From contig CASEFP010000148.1 of assembly GCA_949287225.1 (NCBI GenBank), positions 1 to 63,697 on the forward strand: DNA of 63,697 nt, given 5' to 3'. The notes beneath the pieces were generated by a model. That model saw only the letters and a list, made by a program, of their open reading frames with translations, made no database searches and was not told where the DNA came from. Shown in pieces: positions 50,568 through 59,766 of the stretch (position 1 is its first letter; each line of letters opens with the position of its first letter). Made by a program: the position numbers and the translations under genes. This DNA is from an uncultured Lentisphaeria bacterium (lineage in GTDB: Bacteria > Verrucomicrobiota > Lentisphaeria > Victivallales > UBA1829).

Positions 50568-51386
50568 TTACGCACCCGCCTCGACGAAACGCAGGATGTC
50601 CTCGAATGCCTCGCGCTGCACGGCGCGGTCGAGACTGTAGAAGAATCCGTGTTCAGCGTCGCGGTAGACTTTCCATTCCGACGGGATGTTCATTTCGTTG
50701 TGTCTGCGCACGATTTCCCGTGTCATGGCGGAGGGGAACATGTGCTCGTTTTCCGCCTCCATGAAGAAGAGTCTCGGATTGTCCGCACGGATGTAACGGT
50801 CCAGCGACAATGCCCGGAACGCTTCCGGATTACTCTCATAACGGCATCCCGCGGCATAGAGCTGCATCGCCTGCCAGATATGCGGGAAAATGTTTTCCCA
50901 CGGTTCAAAGGTCGCGGGAGTCGATTGCAGAAAACCGCAGGCGGGTTTGACCCATTCATTCCGGAGCGAGCAGCTTTCTCCGCACTCGCCAGGGGCGGCG
51001 CAGAGAAGCAGCGACGCCAGATGCGCGCCGGCGGAAGTGCCGAATACGCCGATTTTCAGCGGGCGTTTTTTTTCTTTCAGAATCGAAACGAAACGGTCGT
51101 AGGATTCGCGGATGTCGCGGAGCTGGTCGAAGGCGGTTATGCCGGGCGCGTCGGCAAAGCGCATTCCTCCGGGGAGGCGGTAATCCGTTGAAGCGCAGAT
51201 GTAGCCGAGCTCATTGCAGTGCTCCATGATGCCGTGGTATTCCGTCCGCGTGCCTCCTGCCCAGCCGCCGCCGTGAACGAAAAAGAGTGCCGTGTCACGA
51301 GTTGTCTCTTCCGGGAGAAAGAGGTCGAAGATACGCCCTTTTGTCAGAGGCGAATCCAGATAGAAGGATTGGAATTCGTGTTTCAT
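50568..51386 (-). CDS. Alpha/beta-hydrolase esterase
   Basis: The 272 residues match the HSL/BD-FAE-like esterase group: oxyanion motif HGGGWAGG (about 38-45), nucleophile elbow GTSAG (about 116-120), acid in EAENEHMFP and catalytic His in DAEHGFFY. No signal peptide, so cytoplasmic; a sugar-ester deacetylase is plausible beside GH109-like and transporter genes. ATG 51386 is chosen; GTG 51392, two codons upstream, is closer to AAGGA and may be the true start. The MFS gene ends 15 bases upstream. Confidence 0.88.
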   Translation of the reverse strand: MKHEFQSFYLDSPLTKGRIFDLFLPEETTRDTALFFVHGGGWAGGTRTEYHGIMEHCNELGYICASTDYRLPGGMRFADAPGITAFDQLRDIRESYDRFVSILKEKKRPLKIGVFGTSAGAHLASLLLCAAPGECGESCSLRNEWVKPACGFLQSTPATFEPWENIFPHIWQAMQLYAAGCRYESNPEAFRALSLDRYIRADNPRLFFMEAENEHMFPSAMTREIVRRHNEMNIPSEWKVYRDAEHGFFYSLDRAVQREAFEDILRFVEAGA

Positions 51387-51401
51387 GATCACTGATTTCC
51401 T

Positions 51402-52685
51402 TTATGGGGTTGTGGATGCGTAATTTCCCCCTCTCGTTTCCCTGAGGCGGAACGCATTATATGCGACAATGACGGAGAGCAGGAACAGAAATGCGAAAAC
51501 AGCCAGATAGGAGTTCCTGCCGTAGACATGGATCTGATCCCGTATCTGCGGCGGGAAGAGATCCATCAGAATGCCCGTTGCGCTGCCGAGCAGGGCGACC
51601 ATGATGTAGTTGCTGAAGTTGAGGCAGCTTACCGAAATGCCGGTCACGTTCGGCGTATTGGTTTCCCGGAGCAGCGAGATCGTGACCGGAGAAATATTCG
51701 TTGTCGCGGTCAGGATGCAGAAGAGCGCGGCGAGCCATTGCGTCCTTATATTGCAGTAGATGCAGAGCGTCAGGATCAGAAAGGAGGCCAGACAGCAGAA
51801 TCCGGCTGCTCGGACGAAGATTCTGCGGCGGTTGCCGAGCGCCCGGCTCAATGCCGCGGAACCGAAACTTGAGACCGCCGAGAGAATGCCCAGCAGCGAG
51901 AGAATCCATGCCGCGCGGACCTCCTCCATCGAGCAGAAATCCTCGAGGAATTTCTTTCCGATGACCGTCTGAATCAGGTAATAGAGCCCGAAGTTGACCC
52001 CGGAAAAGAGGAAAATGTTCCGGTTGTGGCGGCGTTTGAGCAGTTCCAGAAACGGCGCGAAGCTGAACGGCACACTTTGAATCTTCGGCATTTTCAGTGT
52101 CGATTTGAGACCGAGAAAAGCCAGATACGCCAGAATGGTTGCCGCCGCCGTGATTTCCAGCATCAGGCGCCATCCGATGAGCCGGACGCCCGCGATGAAC
52201 GGCGCGTTCGCCATGATGCCGCCTGTGTAGCCGATCAGGATCAGGAGTCCGAGCATGAGCGTGAAGTTTTTGCTGAAGTTTCTTGCGGTCTCCTTGACGA
52301 GGCTCAGGTAGACCGCGCTCGCGCCGAGCCCGACCACCGCGCGGCTGAAGTAGAGAAGGAACAGCGTGTCTGCGAACGGAAACATCGCGGACCCGACACA
52401 GAAGAGCAACGCGCCCCAGGCGATCACGCGGCATCCGCCGAAGCGGTCGACCAGAAGTCCGATGAGCAGCTGGTTCAGCGCGTAGACATACATGAACGCC
52501 GCGCCCAGATTCGTGATGTAGACCGCCGAAAGATGAAGGCTTCTTTGCAGATCGTCAAAGATCGAGCCCGGAATGGCGACACGCTGGACATTGGCGAAAA
52601 AATATAGAATGGATCCGCAGAGGAGAAGGCCCCATAAGCGGAACTTCCGGTGTATCAGCATGTTCAATTTTGTTTCCGACTCCAT
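51402..52685 (-). CDS. Major facilitator superfamily transporter
   Basis: From ATG 52685 the 427 residues form about 12 membrane helices, with the MFS loop 2-3 motif GLLVDRFGGCRVI and a second-half loop ALSRALGNRRRIF. The YFFANVQRVAIPGSIFDDL start resembles sugar-phosphate or organic-anion symporters of the ACS type. The frame is open for 50 more codons upstream but that stretch is promoter-like and not hydrophobic. First gene of the esterase/CBS/GH109-like group. Confidence 0.87.
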   Translation of the reverse strand: MESETKLNMLIHRKFRLWGLLLCGSILYFFANVQRVAIPGSIFDDLQRSLHLSAVYITNLGAAFMYVYALNQLLIGLLVDRFGGCRVIAWGALLFCVGSAMFPFADTLFLLYFSRAVVGLGASAVYLSLVKETARNFSKNFTLMLGLLILIGYTGGIMANAPFIAGVRLIGWRLMLEITAAATILAYLAFLGLKSTLKMPKIQSVPFSFAPFLELLKRRHNRNIFLFSGVNFGLYYLIQTVIGKKFLEDFCSMEEVRAAWILSLLGILSAVSSFGSAALSRALGNRRRIFVRAAGFCCLASFLILTLCIYCNIRTQWLAALFCILTATTNISPVTISLLRETNTPNVTGISVSCLNFSNYIMVALLGSATGILMDLFPPQIRDQIHVYGRNSYLAVFAFLFLLSVIVAYNAFRLRETRGGNYASTTP

Positions 52686-52813
52686 TTTTCCGGAACAGCC
52701 CGTCTGTTTTTCCCATATCCCGGCAGGAAATAAGAGGGGGGATTCCGTATGGGGAATGTAATGTACAGCGCATTTCCCGGAGTTGCAAGGCGTTCTTCCG
52801 CTTTCCTGCGCAT

Positions 52814-52842
52814 TTGTAAAATGAGAATACCGCAAGTATATT
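52814..52842 (+). promoter_or_regulatory. Promoter of the 184-residue membrane protein gene
   Basis: TTGTAA (52814-52819), 17-base spacer, TATATT (52837-52842); GGAGA (52861-52865) and ATG 52874 follow. Confidence 0.65.
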
Positions 52843-52873
52843 GCCGGACTGAAAAAATCCGGAGAACTCTCTC

Positions 52874-53428
52874 ATGATCTGGTTTGCCTTGAAAATCATT
52901 GCTTATCTTCTGGCCGCGTGCGCCATTCTCGCATGGTGCGCCGTGTCGTGGCGCAGGAGCCGCCGCCGGGTGGAGGAGCATCTGCGTTCGCTTCCCGCGG
53001 ACGAAGTGCAGGCGCTTGCCGACCGTGCCGACAACACGTATGAACAGTGCGCCTGGCTGGCGCGGAAGTTCGGCGCGCCCGTCGTTTCCGCCGCTTTTCA
53101 TCCGGACCATCCCGACCGTCTGCCGGAGGTGTTCGGCAAACTCAATACGCTGCTTGACGCGCCGCTGCCGCAGGATGTCGCTGCCCACATCATGACGGTG
53201 TTCCGCGCGATGGAGGACGATACACTTGTCGCTTATACCTTGCGCGTTCGCTTTCAGAACGCGGACGAAACGCTTGTCGTGACCGTCCGCGCAAAGCGCG
53301 AGAGCCTTTCCGGAACCTATAAGCTTGATCCCGCGACCGGGGAGCTTACCGCCGACGACTGGGTTCGGAATCCGGCCGTCTTCTTTTTCTCGGCAAATCC
53401 CTGCCTGATCGACCGGCTCCGCGCTTGA
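52874..53428 (+). CDS. Small membrane-anchored protein of unknown function
   Basis: I do not recognise it. The 184 residues begin with one membrane helix (about 3-24, FALKIIAYLLAACAILAWCAV), then a basic stretch (RRSRRRVEEHL) and a soluble domain with no known motif (DNTYEQCAWLARKFG, VRFQNADETLVVTVRAK). Promoter and ribosome site are clear, so it is expressed. It is divergent from the MFS gene and lies 70 bases before a hydrolase gene. Confidence 0.75.
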   Translation: MIWFALKIIAYLLAACAILAWCAVSWRRSRRRVEEHLRSLPADEVQALADRADNTYEQCAWLARKFGAPVVSAAFHPDHPDRLPEVFGKLNTLLDAPLPQDVAAHIMTVFRAMEDDTLVAYTLRVRFQNADETLVVTVRAKRESLSGTYKLDPATGELTADDWVRNPAVFFFSANPCLIDRLRA

Positions 53429-53498
53429 AAATGGATGATTTGCACGCATATTACTTCAACTGCATGGATAATTTTTTGAATCGAGGGAGAGATTGATT

Positions 53499-54269
53499 AT
53501 GCCGCACGAATTCGTCACTGATTTTCCGGGTGTGCGCAGCGAATGGAACACATACGCGCGCTATGACTTCAAACTGGACGGTGTGAACTGCATTCTTGTC
53601 AAACCGAATGTGCCGGAGGCGCCGGGGCGTCCCTGGTATCACCGTGCGCGCTTTTTCGGCGCGTTTCCGTTCGCCGACCTTGCACTGCTGGAGCGCGGCT
53701 GGACCGTGACCCATACCGATGTCACGGAACTCTACGGTTCTCCGGAAGCGGTGCGCCGCCTCGACAATTTCTATGAGTTCATGGTTTCGCGCGGATACAG
53801 CCGCGGTGCGGTGGTCGCAGGTTACAGCCGTGGCGGGCTCATCACCTACAACTGGGCGGAGCGTTATCCGGAGAAGGTCGCGTGCCTCTACCTGGACAAT
53901 GCCGTCTGCGACTTCAAAAGCTGGCCGGGCGGCGGAGGAAAGGTGCGCCGTTACGAGGAGGAGTGGCAGCGCTGCAAGAACGCCTACGGATTCCATTCCG
54001 ACGAGGAGGCGTTTGCCTTCCATGACAATCCCCTGGATCATCTGGATGTGATCGCGAAAGCGGGGATTCCGGTTCTGCACGTGACCGCGATGAAAGATTC
54101 CGTCGTGACCCCGGAGGAGAACGGGGAGATTGCCGTGAAGCGCCTGCGGGAATTCGGCGGAATCGTGGAGGTGATCCGTAAACCCGATGCCGACCATCAT
54201 CCGCACTGTCTGGAAAATCCGCAGCCGATCGTCGATTTCGTCGAACGGTACCGCGACCGGATTGCATGA
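53499..54269 (+). CDS. Alpha/beta hydrolase
   Basis: From ATG 53499 (GAGGGAGA eight bases upstream) it has 256 residues. Nucleophile elbow GYSRGG (about 108-113), acid region TAMKDSVVTPEENG and late His-rich DADHHPHCLENPQ. The whole resembles prolyl-oligopeptidase-like or dienelactone-hydrolase-like enzymes acting on small sugar or acyl esters. No signal peptide is seen. A terminator follows, so with the preceding small gene it may form a two-gene unit. Confidence 0.85.
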   Translation: MPHEFVTDFPGVRSEWNTYARYDFKLDGVNCILVKPNVPEAPGRPWYHRARFFGAFPFADLALLERGWTVTHTDVTELYGSPEAVRRLDNFYEFMVSRGYSRGAVVAGYSRGGLITYNWAERYPEKVACLYLDNAVCDFKSWPGGGGKVRRYEEEWQRCKNAYGFHSDEEAFAFHDNPLDHLDVIAKAGIPVLHVTAMKDSVVTPEENGEIAVKRLREFGGIVEVIRKPDADHHPHCLENPQPIVDFVERYRDRIA

Positions 54270-54406
54270 GAAATCCGGATTCACACTGAGGCCTGCATGG
54301 AATGAAATCTGTTCCTGAGGGCATATCCGGATGAAAGAACGCAGGACGAGACCGGGACTCTCCTGAAAAGAGACAGGAAGGCACAGGCCGCCTTTCCATG
54401 TGACAC

Positions 54407-54428
54407 GCAGGACGTCCTGCCTTTTTTT
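54407..54428 (+). terminator. Terminator after the hydrolase gene
   Basis: GCAGGACGTCCTGC is a perfect 14-base palindrome followed by C and seven T (54422-54428). The rest of the 342-base gap 54270-54611 holds the promoter-like element at 54513-54540 and nothing else I can recognise. Confidence 0.7.
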
Positions 54429-54512
54429 CCGGAGACTCCGGTTGTCATCGGTCCGGAAATGTGGTTTTTTTCGTAAAAGATTGAATTCCCGTGATTTTTT
54501 TTCAATCCTCTC

Positions 54513-54540
54513 TTTAATCTGGATGAAGTGGCGTTATATT
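54513..54540 (+). promoter_or_regulatory. Candidate promoter of the zinc-ribbon/pyrE/secA genes
   Basis: Good -10 TATATT (54535-54540) with a weak -35 TTTAAT (54513-54518) at a 16-base spacer. Confidence 0.45.
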
Positions 54541-54611
54541 ATAGCCCTGTGTCGTTCCGGCTGATGTTTTCAGACTTATATATTCTAAAAGGGATGGTGT
54601 AAATTACGATT

Positions 54612-55004
54612 ATGGCAAATCAGAATGAAATCGATGCAAGCAAGGCGCAACTGGACTTCATTTGCGTGGAACCGGGGTGTAACGGAGTTGTTAAATTCAA
54701 TCTGATGGATCTTGCCGCGGATGATTTTCAGGTCCTGTGCCCCAAATGTCATCGTCCTTATGCGTTTGATGAAGCTTTGAAGAGCAAGCTCAACAAACTG
54801 AAGAATCTCATTCTTGTTCTTCGGGACGCCGAGTCGATTCTCGGTGACTGCAATGTGGCGGTCACCGTGCCCGCCGGCGAGGTGAAAATTCCTTATGCGC
54901 TGCTGCTGACGCGGCTCAATACGATGATTACACTCAAGCTCGGAGAGAAAAAGGTCGACTTCCACATCCGGATCGAACCGACTTCCGCCGACACATTTCG
55001 TTAA
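54612..55004 (+). CDS. Zinc-ribbon-like protein of unknown function
   Basis: The 130 residues contain a possible zinc site formed by CVEPGC (about 18-23) and CPKC (about 43-46), then two helices (ALKSKLNKLKNLILVL) and a beta-rich tail (VAVTVPAGEVKIPYALLLTRL). I do not recognise the family. The gene lies 33 bases before pyrE and shares its strand, so it may be co-transcribed with pyrE and secA. No strong ribosome site precedes the ATG. Confidence 0.7.
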   Translation: MANQNEIDASKAQLDFICVEPGCNGVVKFNLMDLAADDFQVLCPKCHRPYAFDEALKSKLNKLKNLILVLRDAESILGDCNVAVTVPAGEVKIPYALLLTRLNTMITLKLGEKKVDFHIRIEPTSADTFR

Positions 55005-55037
55005 TTTTTCTGAATCTTACAGAGGAAGGATCCCATC

Positions 55038-55607
55038 ATGACCGATCAGGAAATCATCAAAACCTTTCAGGACGTCGGGGCGCTTCTCGACGGCCATTTC
55101 GTTCTCCGCAGCAAACTCCACAGCAACAAGTTCTTTCAGGCGGCGCTCCTCTTCAAGTATCCGGACATCGCCGAAAAACTCTGCCGGACCCTTGCGGAAA
55201 GGATGAAGGATCTCGGCGCGGAAACGGTCATCTCTCCCGCGGTCGGCGGCATTCTCGTCGGTCAGGAGCTTGCCCGCGCGCTCGGAATTCAGGCGATTTT
55301 CGCCGACAAGGAAAACGATGAACTCGTGCTCAAACGCGGATTCACGATCCGCAAGGGCGAGCGGATCATCGTGGCTGAGGACGTTGTCACAAAGGGCGGC
55401 AGAGTCCAGCAGACGATTGATCTTGTGAAATCTCTCGGCGGCATCCCCGTCGCGGTCGGCATCATCACGGACCGCAGCGGCGGCACCGTTGATTTCGGGA
55501 TTCCGCTCTTCAGCCTCATCAAGCTGAACCTGCCCACCTATCAGCCCGAGGAATGCCCGCTCTGCAAACAGGGAGTTCCCCTGGTCAGGCCCGGATCGAA
55601 ATCCTGA
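55038..55607 (+). CDS. pyrE: Orotate phosphoribosyltransferase
   Basis: Type I PRTase of pyrimidine synthesis (orotate plus PRPP to OMP). The 189 residues contain the flexible-loop region (FADKENDELVLKRGF), the PRPP-binding motif IIVAEDVVTKGGRVQQT (about 112-128) and SPAVGGILVGQELA. The short C-terminal CPLCKQG resembles the archaeal-type/long PyrE group (PyrE family 2). AGGAAGGA precedes ATG 55038. Confidence 0.94.
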   Translation: MTDQEIIKTFQDVGALLDGHFVLRSKLHSNKFFQAALLFKYPDIAEKLCRTLAERMKDLGAETVISPAVGGILVGQELARALGIQAIFADKENDELVLKRGFTIRKGERIIVAEDVVTKGGRVQQTIDLVKSLGGIPVAVGIITDRSGGTVDFGIPLFSLIKLNLPTYQPEECPLCKQGVPLVRPGSKS

Positions 55608-55651
55608 TCCCTAATTTATAAAAACATCCCAGGAAGGCGGTATTTTTTTTC

Positions 55652-58615
55652 ATGCTGACTAAGATTCTGAAAGCGGTGTTCGGAAGCAAGTCCGGCCGCG
55701 ATGTGAAACGGCTGCGCCCGTTGATCAGTAAAATAAACGAGCTCGAAGTTTCCTACCAGAAGCTTTCCGAGGAGGAACTCAAGGCGAAGACGCAGGAGTT
55801 CAAGGATCGTCTGAAGAACGGCGAAACGACCGACGACATCATGTGCGAAGCCTTCGCCGTTGTCAAGAACGCCTGCCGCAGACTCTGCGGAACCACCGTC
55901 ACGGTCTGCGATCACGAACTCGTCTGGGACATGATCCCGTTCGATGTGCAGATGATCGGCGGTATCGTGCTCCATCAGGGAAAAATCGCGGAAATGGCCA
56001 CCGGCGAAGGGAAGACCCTCGTCGCGGTCTTCCCGCTTTACCTCAACGCCCTGACCGGGAAGAACTGTCAGCTTGTGACCGTCAACGACTATCTTGCACG
56101 GCGCGACTCCGAATGGATGGGAACCGTCTTCCGCTACCTCGGGCTGACCGTCGGCTGCATCCAGAACGAGATGGACCCGCCCGCGCGGCGCGCCCAGTAT
56201 GAGTGCGACATCACCTACGGAACCAACAGTGAATTCGGCTTCGACTACCTCCGCGACATGGGCATGGCGACCGACAAGTCCCATCTCGTCCAGCGCGACC
56301 ACTTCTATGCGATCATCGACGAGGTCGACTCGATTCTCATCGACGAAGCCAGAACCCCGCTCATCATCTCAGGGCCCGTCGCGATTTCCACGCACCAGTT
56401 TGAACAGCTCAAGCCCGCCATCGCGGATCTCGCCAACCGTCAGAATCTGCTGTGCAGCCGCCTGATTCAGGAGGCGCGCGCGATTCTTTCCAAGGAGAAT
56501 CCCTCCGAGGAGGAGATGGACGAGGCGATCACGAAACTCCTTCAGGTGAAGCTCGGCATGCCCCAGCACAAGCAGCTGATGCACATCCTCGAATCCAGCG
56601 ATATTCTCAAGCGTCTCGAAAAGATGGAGCTTTTCGTCAAGAGCGATCAGAACCGCGGCATGCTCCAGGAGGTGCAGGAGGTTCTTTTCTTTGCAATGGA
56701 CGAAAAACAGCATGAGGCCGACCTGACCGAAAAAGGACGCTTGGCGATCTCCCCGTCCGATCCGAACGCTTTCGTTCTTCCCGATCTCCTGGAGGAGATT
56801 CACGCCATCGACACCGATCCGACGCTGACCGATCAGCAGAAGTTCGAGAAGAAACAGGCGTTCCAGCAGGAGTTCTCCGAGAAAAGCGAACGTCTCCAGA
56901 ACCTGTCCCAGCTGCTCCGCGCCTACTGCCTCTTTGAGAAAGACGTCCACTACGTCGTGCAGGACAATAAGGTGCTGATCGTCGACGAGCACACCGGGCG
57001 TATTCTGCCGGGACGCCGTTTCAGCGAGGGACTCCATCAGGCGCTGGAGGCAAAGGAAAATGTGACGATCGAAAAGGAGACGCAGACGCTTGCGTCGATC
57101 ACGATCCAGAACTATTTCCGCCTTTACGAGAAACTTGCCGGCATGACCGGTACCGCCGAAACCGAGGCGAACGAGTTCCATCAGATTTATAAACTCGACG
57201 TTGTCGTGATCCCGACCAACAAGCCGTGCCAGCGTGTGGACCACAACGACTGCGTCTACAAGACCAAGCGCGAGAAGTTCAACGCGATCGTCGATGAGAC
57301 CGAGGCCGCCTACAAGCGCGGACAGCCGGTGCTGCTCGGCACGATCTCCGTCGAGGATTCCGAAATCGTCAGCCGCATGCTGAAATACCGCAAGATTCCG
57401 CACAATGTGCTCAATGCGAAGAATCATGAGAAAGAGTCCGAGATCGTCGCACGCGCCGGGCAGAAGTTCGCCGTCACGGTCGCGACCAACATGGCGGGCC
57501 GCGGAACCGACATCAAGCTCGGGGATGGGGTCGCCGAACTTGGCGGACTCTATGTGATCGGCAGTTCGCGCCACGATTCCCGCCGGATCGACCGTCAGCT
57601 GCGCGGCCGTTCCGCGCGCCAGGGCGATCCCGGCGCTTCGCGTTTTTATGTTTCTCTTGAAGACAACCTGATGCGCCTGTTCGGTTCCGACCGCATCGTC
57701 AAGATCATGGAACGCTTCGGACTTGAAGAGGGCGAGGAGCTCCAGCATCCGTGGCTGACCAAGTCCATCGAAACCGCCCAGCGCCGCGTGGAACAGCATC
57801 ACTTCTCGATCCGCAAACGCACACTCGAATATGACGATGTGATGAACAAGCAGCGCGAAGTCATCTACGGCCTCCGCAAGGAGACGCTCTTCAACGAGAA
57901 CTGCCAGGAGCTGATCTTCTCCATCGTGGACAGCGAGGTGTTCCGGCATATCGAGGATGCGATCGCCGCCGCGGACAAGGACTCCGAGAGCAATATCAAC
58001 CGCGATGCGCTTCTCACCTGGCTGAACATGACCTTCCCGATCGGCTTCAACGAAAAGGAGATCTTCATTTTCAAGGAGAACGGCGCGCCCGACGAAGACG
58101 CGATGTGCGACAGGATTCTGGATCGGATCAAAGAGGTCTATGCGCTCAAATCCTCCTTTGAGGAGCCCGAGGCGCTTCACTGGCTTGAGCGCAACATTAT
58201 TCTGAACGCGATCGACCGGCTCTGGCAGGATCACCTTTATGCGATGGACAACCTGCGTTCCAGCATCGGACTGCGCGCTTATGCGCAGAAGGATCCGCTT
58301 GTGGAATACAAGCAGGAGGCGTTCAAGATGTTCGACGCTCTCATGCGGGAGGTGGATCAGGAGATTCTGACGAACATGTTCCGTTCCGCGACTTCGCTTC
58401 AGGCGTTTGAAAAGATGTTTGAGTCGCTGCCGCAGACGCTGAATCATCCGAGTCTCGATCAGTTCGCCTCCGACGATGCCGCGAATGGCCAGCAGAGTGC
58501 GCCGCAAGAGGAGGAGATTTCGATCTCCTTCCGGCGTGAGGTGCCGAAGGTCGGACGCAACGACAAATGTCCCTGCGGTTCCGGAAAGAAATATAAGAAC
58601 TGCTGCGGCAGGTAA
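55652..58615 (+). CDS. secA: Preprotein translocase ATPase SecA
   Basis: Motor of Sec export. The 987 residues show NBD1 Walker [12 protein letters not shown] (about 114-124), [19 protein letters not shown]2 with [55 protein letters not shown], the helical scaffold and the C-terminal zinc motif [13 protein letters not shown] for SecB. It exceeds E. coli SecA (901); the extra helical stretch lies at about 260-420 within the preprotein-crosslinking region. It follows pyrE by 44 bases and ends before the repeat pair R4/R5. Confidence 0.97.
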   Translation: MLTKILKAVFGSKSGRDVKRLRPLISKINELEVSYQKLSEEELKAKTQEFKDRLKNGETTDDIMCEAFAVVKNACRRLCGTTVTVCDHELVWDMIPFDVQMIGGIVLHQGKIAEMATGEGKTLVAVFPLYLNALTGKNCQLVTVNDYLARRDSEWMGTVFRYLGLTVGCIQNEMDPPARRAQYECDITYGTNSEFGFDYLRDMGMATDKSHLVQRDHFYAIIDEVDSILIDEARTPLIISGPVAISTHQFEQLKPAIADLANRQNLLCSRLIQEARAILSKENPSEEEMDEAITKLLQVKLGMPQHKQLMHILESSDILKRLEKMELFVKSDQNRGMLQEVQEVLFFAMDEKQHEADLTEKGRLAISPSDPNAFVLPDLLEEIHAIDTDPTLTDQQKFEKKQAFQQEFSEKSERLQNLSQLLRAYCLFEKDVHYVVQDNKVLIVDEHTGRILPGRRFSEGLHQALEAKENVTIEKETQTLASITIQNYFRLYEKLAGMTGTAETEANEFHQIYKLDVVVIPTNKPCQRVDHNDCVYKTKREKFNAIVDETEAAYKRGQPVLLGTISVEDSEIVSRMLKYRKIPHNVLNAKNHEKESEIVARAGQKFAVTVATNMAGRGTDIKLGDGVAELGGLYVIGSSRHDSRRIDRQLRGRSARQGDPGASRFYVSLEDNLMRLFGSDRIVKIMERFGLEEGEELQHPWLTKSIETAQRRVEQHHFSIRKRTLEYDDVMNKQREVIYGLRKETLFNENCQELIFSIVDSEVFRHIEDAIAAADKDSESNINRDALLTWLNMTFPIGFNEKEIFIFKENGAPDEDAMCDRILDRIKEVYALKSSFEEPEALHWLERNIILNAIDRLWQDHLYAMDNLRSSIGLRAYAQKDPLVEYKQEAFKMFDALMREVDQEILTNMFRSATSLQAFEKMFESLPQTLNHPSLDQFASDDAANGQQSAPQEEEISISFRREVPKVGRNDKCPCGSGKKYKNCCGR

Positions 58616-58622
58616 TAAAAAT

Positions 58623-58721
58623 AGTTTTATAGTGCGATGCCCTGCATCGCAAAAAATGCTTCGTGCTTTCCTTTCAGTCCTGCCGCGGTCCAGCTGCGTA
58701 AGCTGGTCGCGCAAAGCGCGA
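58623..58721 (+). repeat. Structured dispersed repeat, copy R4
   Basis: Hairpin A is GCGATGC-CCT-GCATCGC (58634-58650) and hairpin B is CCAGCT-GCGTA-AGCTGG (58690-58706); it then diverges into GCGC-AAA-GCGC instead of hairpin C. It starts eight bases after the secA stop. Confidence 0.88.
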
Positions 58722-58770
58722 AATAAAAACTGCGCGCGAAGCAGCGCAATAAAAAAAATTGCGACAGCAA

Positions 58771-58838
58771 TTTTGCTTCGTGCTCTCCTTTCAGTCCTGC
58801 CGCGGTCCAGCTGCGTAAGCTGGTCGCGCAAAAGCACG
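58771..58838 (+). repeat. Structured dispersed repeat, copy R5 (partial)
   Basis: Bases 58775-58832 match R4 58658-58715 at 57 of 58 positions (offset 117), with hairpin B at 58807-58823. Hairpin A is absent. Between R4 and R5 are short purine/pyrimidine GCGC and GCAA/TTGC hairpins. Confidence 0.88.
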
Positions 58839-58841
58839 AAA

Positions 58842-58871
58842 AAAAAGCCCCGGCAAAAACCGGGGCTTTTT
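58842..58871. terminator. Bidirectional terminator between secA and the aldolase gene
   Basis: AAAAAGCCCCGG and CCGGGGCTTTTT pair perfectly over 12 bp around CAAAAA, with A- and T-runs on both sides, so it can stop transcription from either direction. Confidence 0.9.
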
Positions 58872-58894
58872 GTTGCCTTCGTTTTCCTGAGCTG

Positions 58895-59725
58895 TTACTC
58901 CAGAAAGGCGAATTCCTTCATCAGGCGCGCCGCGTGGGCGACGCATTTTTCCCGGACCGGATCCATGAAACGGTCGATCGGGAGGAATTTCCCGTCGAGT
59001 TTCTCCAGTTCCGCTCTGGCCGCCTTGAGGAAGGTGTCCTGAAACTCCGTGGCGATGTTGATTTTGGCGATGCCGTGGCGGATGACCTTCTTCACGTCCT
59101 CCATCGGCGTGGCGCTTCCGCCGTGTAGCACGAGCGGTGTCTCGGGCAATGCTTCGGCAATCGCCGCGCAGCGTTCGATGTCGAGTTTCGGCGCGATTTT
59201 GTAGTAGCCGTGCGCCGTCCCGATCGCGACCGCGAGGGCATCGACCTCCGTCGCCTCGACAAAGCGTTTCGCTTCGTCGGGTTCGGTGAGATGCCCTTCG
59301 TCGCCCATTGCGACGTGCCCGATCTCCGCCTCGGTGGAGACTCCGGCGGCTTTCGCAAGCTTCACGACTTCGCGCGTGATCCGGATGTTCTCCTCCATCG
59401 GCAGGTTCGAGCCGTCGAACATCACCGATGTGCATCCCCAGCGGATCGCGTCCCGGACCTGTTCAAGACTTGCGCCGTGGTCAAGATGCACCGCGACCAT
59501 CTGGCCGGACTTTTCCGCGAGCTTCCGGAGCAGGGGGATCAGCATCTCCGCCTTGCCGTTGCCGAACATCCGCGAATACATCTGAATGATGACCGGGCGC
59601 TTCACCTGTTCCGAGGCCTCGTAGACCGCGACCGCCGTCTCATAGTTCGCGATATTGATTGCCGCGACCGCCACGCCTTCCCGGTGCGCCGGGCGCAACA
59701 GTTCATTGAATGTGTAAAGAGCCAT
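58895..59725 (-). CDS. Class II fructose-bisphosphate/tagatose-type aldolase
   Basis: Zinc aldolase of the Fba/GatY/KbaY family, 276 residues. Zinc and substrate motifs: HLDHG (about 80-84), EAEIGHVAMGDEGH, AIGTAHGYYK, LHGGSATP and the phosphate loop KINIATEFQ. It releases dihydroxyacetone phosphate from a ketose bisphosphate or ketose 1-phosphate. Being last in an operon with an FGGY kinase, it is more likely to serve a specific sugar than glycolysis. Weak ribosome site. Confidence 0.93.
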   Translation of the reverse strand: MALYTFNELLRPAHREGVAVAAINIANYETAVAVYEASEQVKRPVIIQMYSRMFGNGKAEMLIPLLRKLAEKSGQMVAVHLDHGASLEQVRDAIRWGCTSVMFDGSNLPMEENIRITREVVKLAKAAGVSTEAEIGHVAMGDEGHLTEPDEAKRFVEATEVDALAVAIGTAHGYYKIAPKLDIERCAAIAEALPETPLVLHGGSATPMEDVKKVIRHGIAKINIATEFQDTFLKAARAELEKLDGKFLPIDRFMDPVREKCVAHAARLMKEFAFLE

Positions 59726-59766
59726 TTTTTCTTTGTTCCGTTTTATCTCTCAGTGGTGCCTGCGTT

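Noticed and set aside
56369..58837. Open frame of about 820 codons antisense to secA
   Set aside because: It mirrors the secA codon phase (GC-rich third positions leave the opposite frame open); low-complexity Leu/Val/Arg content, no ribosome site, no motifs.
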